Notes under the pieces: model-generated
Database searches by the model: none
What the model saw: the letters and a program-made list of their open reading frames with translations, nothing else
Told to the model about the DNA's origin: nothing
Made by a program: the position numbers and the translations under genes
DNA from: Gammaproteobacteria bacterium UBA3498
GTDB taxonomy: Bacteria > Pseudomonadota > Gammaproteobacteria > Pseudomonadales > Pseudohongiellaceae
Assembly: GCA_002377605.1 (NCBI GenBank)
Contig: DFQD01000206.1
Coordinates: forward strand, 3,839-28,811
Length of the DNA: 24,973 bases
Direction of reading: 5' to 3'
Shown: positions 23,742 through 24,973 of the stretch, one piece after another
Layout: the number at the start of each line of letters is the position of its first letter
Numbering within the stretch: position 1 is the stretch's first letter

Positions 23742-24329
23742 TCAATTCACACTATTGAGTAAAAAATTGTTAAGTAACCGGTGCCCCTCTTCACTCAAGA
23801 TTGACTCAGGATGAAACTGTACACCTTCCACATCAAGGGATTTATGACGCACTCCCATGATCTCTTCTATGTTGCCATCTTTATCTTCAGTCCATGCTGT
23901 AACTTCGAGACAGTCGGGGACACTAGTTTTATCAATTACTAATGAGTGGTAACGCGTAGCGGTAAATGATTTTTCCAAATCTTTGAAAACACCTTTTCCA
24001 TCATGTTGAATCGACGATAATTTTCCATGCATTACTTTACCGGCACGAACAATTTTTCCACCAAAAGACTGACCAATACTCTGATGCCCGAGACAAATAC
24101 CCAGTATGGGTTTCTTGCCAGCGAAATGAGAAATTACTTGCATGGAGATTCCAGCTTCGTTCGGAGTGCATGGCCCAGGTGAAATTACGATCCGCTGCGG
24201 ATCAAGGGATTCAATTTCTTCAATGCTTATCGCATCGTTTCTATACACTTTTACTTCGGCACCGAGTTCTCCGAGATACTGGGCCACGTTGTAAGTAAAA
24301 GAATCATAATTATCGATCATTAAGAGCAT
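23742..24329 (-). CDS. trpG: anthranilate synthase glutamine amidotransferase component
   Basis: Class I glutamine amidotransferase that supplies ammonia to anthranilate synthase (TrpE); it may also serve aminodeoxychorismate synthase (PabB). The 195 residues contain the catalytic triad Cys79 (GICLGHQSIG), His173 and Glu175 (QFHPES), with PGPCTPNEAG (51-60) at the oxyanion region. The N-terminus MLLMIDNYDSFTYN is that of stand-alone TrpG. trpE is not in the window, so the genes for the two synthase subunits are unlinked or further away, as in Pseudomonas. A small hairpin (24352-24367) lies just before the gene; no Trp-rich leader peptide was seen. Confidence 0.97.
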   Translation of the reverse strand: MLLMIDNYDSFTYNVAQYLGELGAEVKVYRNDAISIEEIESLDPQRIVISPGPCTPNEAGISMQVISHFAGKKPILGICLGHQSIGQSFGGKIVRAGKVMHGKLSSIQHDGKGVFKDLEKSFTATRYHSLVIDKTSVPDCLEVTAWTEDKDGNIEEIMGVRHKSLDVEGVQFHPESILSEEGHRLLNNFLLNSVN

Positions 24330-24469
24330 AGCTTCGATCTCTGGCTCACCACCTCTCTCAAAAGAGGGACAATCATAGCAGCAGCTTTACTTCCTGTCTT
24401 GATGGAAAATGAATCCAATTTCAAAGAGTTAGCGTACTACGAATTGTCCTGTCTATATGTGAGTAAACA

Positions 24470-24973
24470 ATGCAATCTGTATCCCTGGTGTGGTTTAGAC
24501 AAGACTTACGCCTCCATGACAATCCAGCGTTAGCTGAAGCTATCGACACCGGTCATGTACTTCCAGTTTATATTCTGGATGACACAAATGCAGGAGATTG
24601 GAAAATTGGATCCGCCAGCCGCTGGTGGCTACACCATTCAATACAACAACTGAATCAAACTCTCGCCAATAAACTTTGGGTTTATAAGGGAGACCCAAAG
24701 CAAATTATCAAACGGCTAATCAGTGAGCATAGTATCGAAAATGTCTTCTGGAATCGTTGTTATGAACCATGGCAAGTTCAGCGTGACAAAAAGATCAAAA
24801 ATGAGCTTGAATACTTAGGCATTTCAGTTCGCAGTTTTAACTCAGCATTACTTTGGGAGCCATGGACTAATTTAAAACATGACGATACGCCTTATAAAGT
24901 ATTTACTCCATTCTATGAAAATGGGATGGAAAATCTATTCATAGAGACTCCAACAGAAACCAAAATAGCCAAG
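24470..24973 (+). CDS. phrB: DNA photolyase, N-terminal part (runs off window)
   Basis: Only the first 168 codons are present, open to the last base. The start MQSVSLVWFRQDLRLHDNPA and the segment GSASRWWLHHSI are typical of the antenna-binding Rossmann domain of the cryptochrome/photolyase family. So are FWNRCYEPWQVQRDKKIK, SFNSALLWEPW and PYKVFTPFY. The match is to class I cyclobutane pyrimidine dimer photolyase; the FAD domain with its tryptophan electron path lies beyond the window, so a cryptochrome-like role cannot be fully excluded. It is divergent from trpG, with 140 bases between the starts. A GTG at 24459 is out of frame, so the ATG at 24470 is the start. Confidence 0.93.
   Translation, partial: MQSVSLVWFRQDLRLHDNPALAEAIDTGHVLPVYILDDTNAGDWKIGSASRWWLHHSIQQLNQTLANKLWVYKGDPKQIIKRLISEHSIENVFWNRCYEPWQVQRDKKIKNELEYLGISVRSFNSALLWEPWTNLKHDDTPYKVFTPFYENGMENLFIETPTETKIAK

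Noticed and set aside
24352..24367. Hairpin CCTCTCTCAAAAGAGG ahead of trpG, considered as a trp attenuator
   Set aside because: No leader peptide with tandem Trp codons, no alternative pairing and no T run on the trpG strand.

Overview
The window reads as a stretch of gammaproteobacterial chromosome made mostly of core housekeeping genes. Three things point there: the gene order fabA-fabB, aroQ-accB-accC-prmA-(DUF3426)-dusB-fis-purH-purD and trpGDC-OsmC/coq7; a Fis protein; and a Coq7-type ubiquinone hydroxylase. From memory, two blocks match loci of Pseudomonas aeruginosa: dsbD(dipZ)-aroQ1-accB-accC-prmA-...-fis-purH-purD, and trpG-trpD-trpC-vfr-OsmC-speD-coq7. Base composition leans AT and several start regions lack a clear Shine-Dalgarno, so this is probably not Pseudomonas itself but another, perhaps marine, gammaproteobacterium (inference).

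Layout. 1-327: tail of a c-type cytochrome cut by the window edge. 328-1126: a gene-poor stretch with one tRNA-Thr(TGT) on the minus strand, with its own promoter and a strong intrinsic terminator. 1127-4027 (plus): membrane di-iron fatty acid hydroxylase/sterol desaturase-like protein, pgi, and a GNAT acetyltransferase, tightly packed. 4123-5726 (minus): PhzF-like protein, a four-helix membrane protein and a second GNAT, apparently one operon. 5893-8910 (minus): manC and manB, which make GDP-mannose precursors and so feed, together with pgi, into sugar-nucleotide synthesis. 9086-10863 (plus): fabA-fabB, unsaturated fatty acid synthesis, divergent from manC.

10922-20709 (plus) is a long co-directional block: a stand-alone DsbD-alpha domain, aroQ, accB-accC, prmA, a zinc-ribbon/DUF3426 membrane protein, dusB-fis, and purH-purD. 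coq7 follows with no gap after purD. 21417-24329 (minus): trpG-trpD-trpC and an OsmC-family protein. A DNA photolyase starts at 24470, divergent from trpG, and runs off the end.

I did not find a clear undescribed system, CRISPR array, insertion sequence or prophage. The points most worth checking are the DsbD-alpha domain standing alone where full-length DsbD is expected, the absence of vfr and speD from the trp/coq7 block, the PhzF-membrane-GNAT cassette, and the long acidic linker of the DUF3426 protein.
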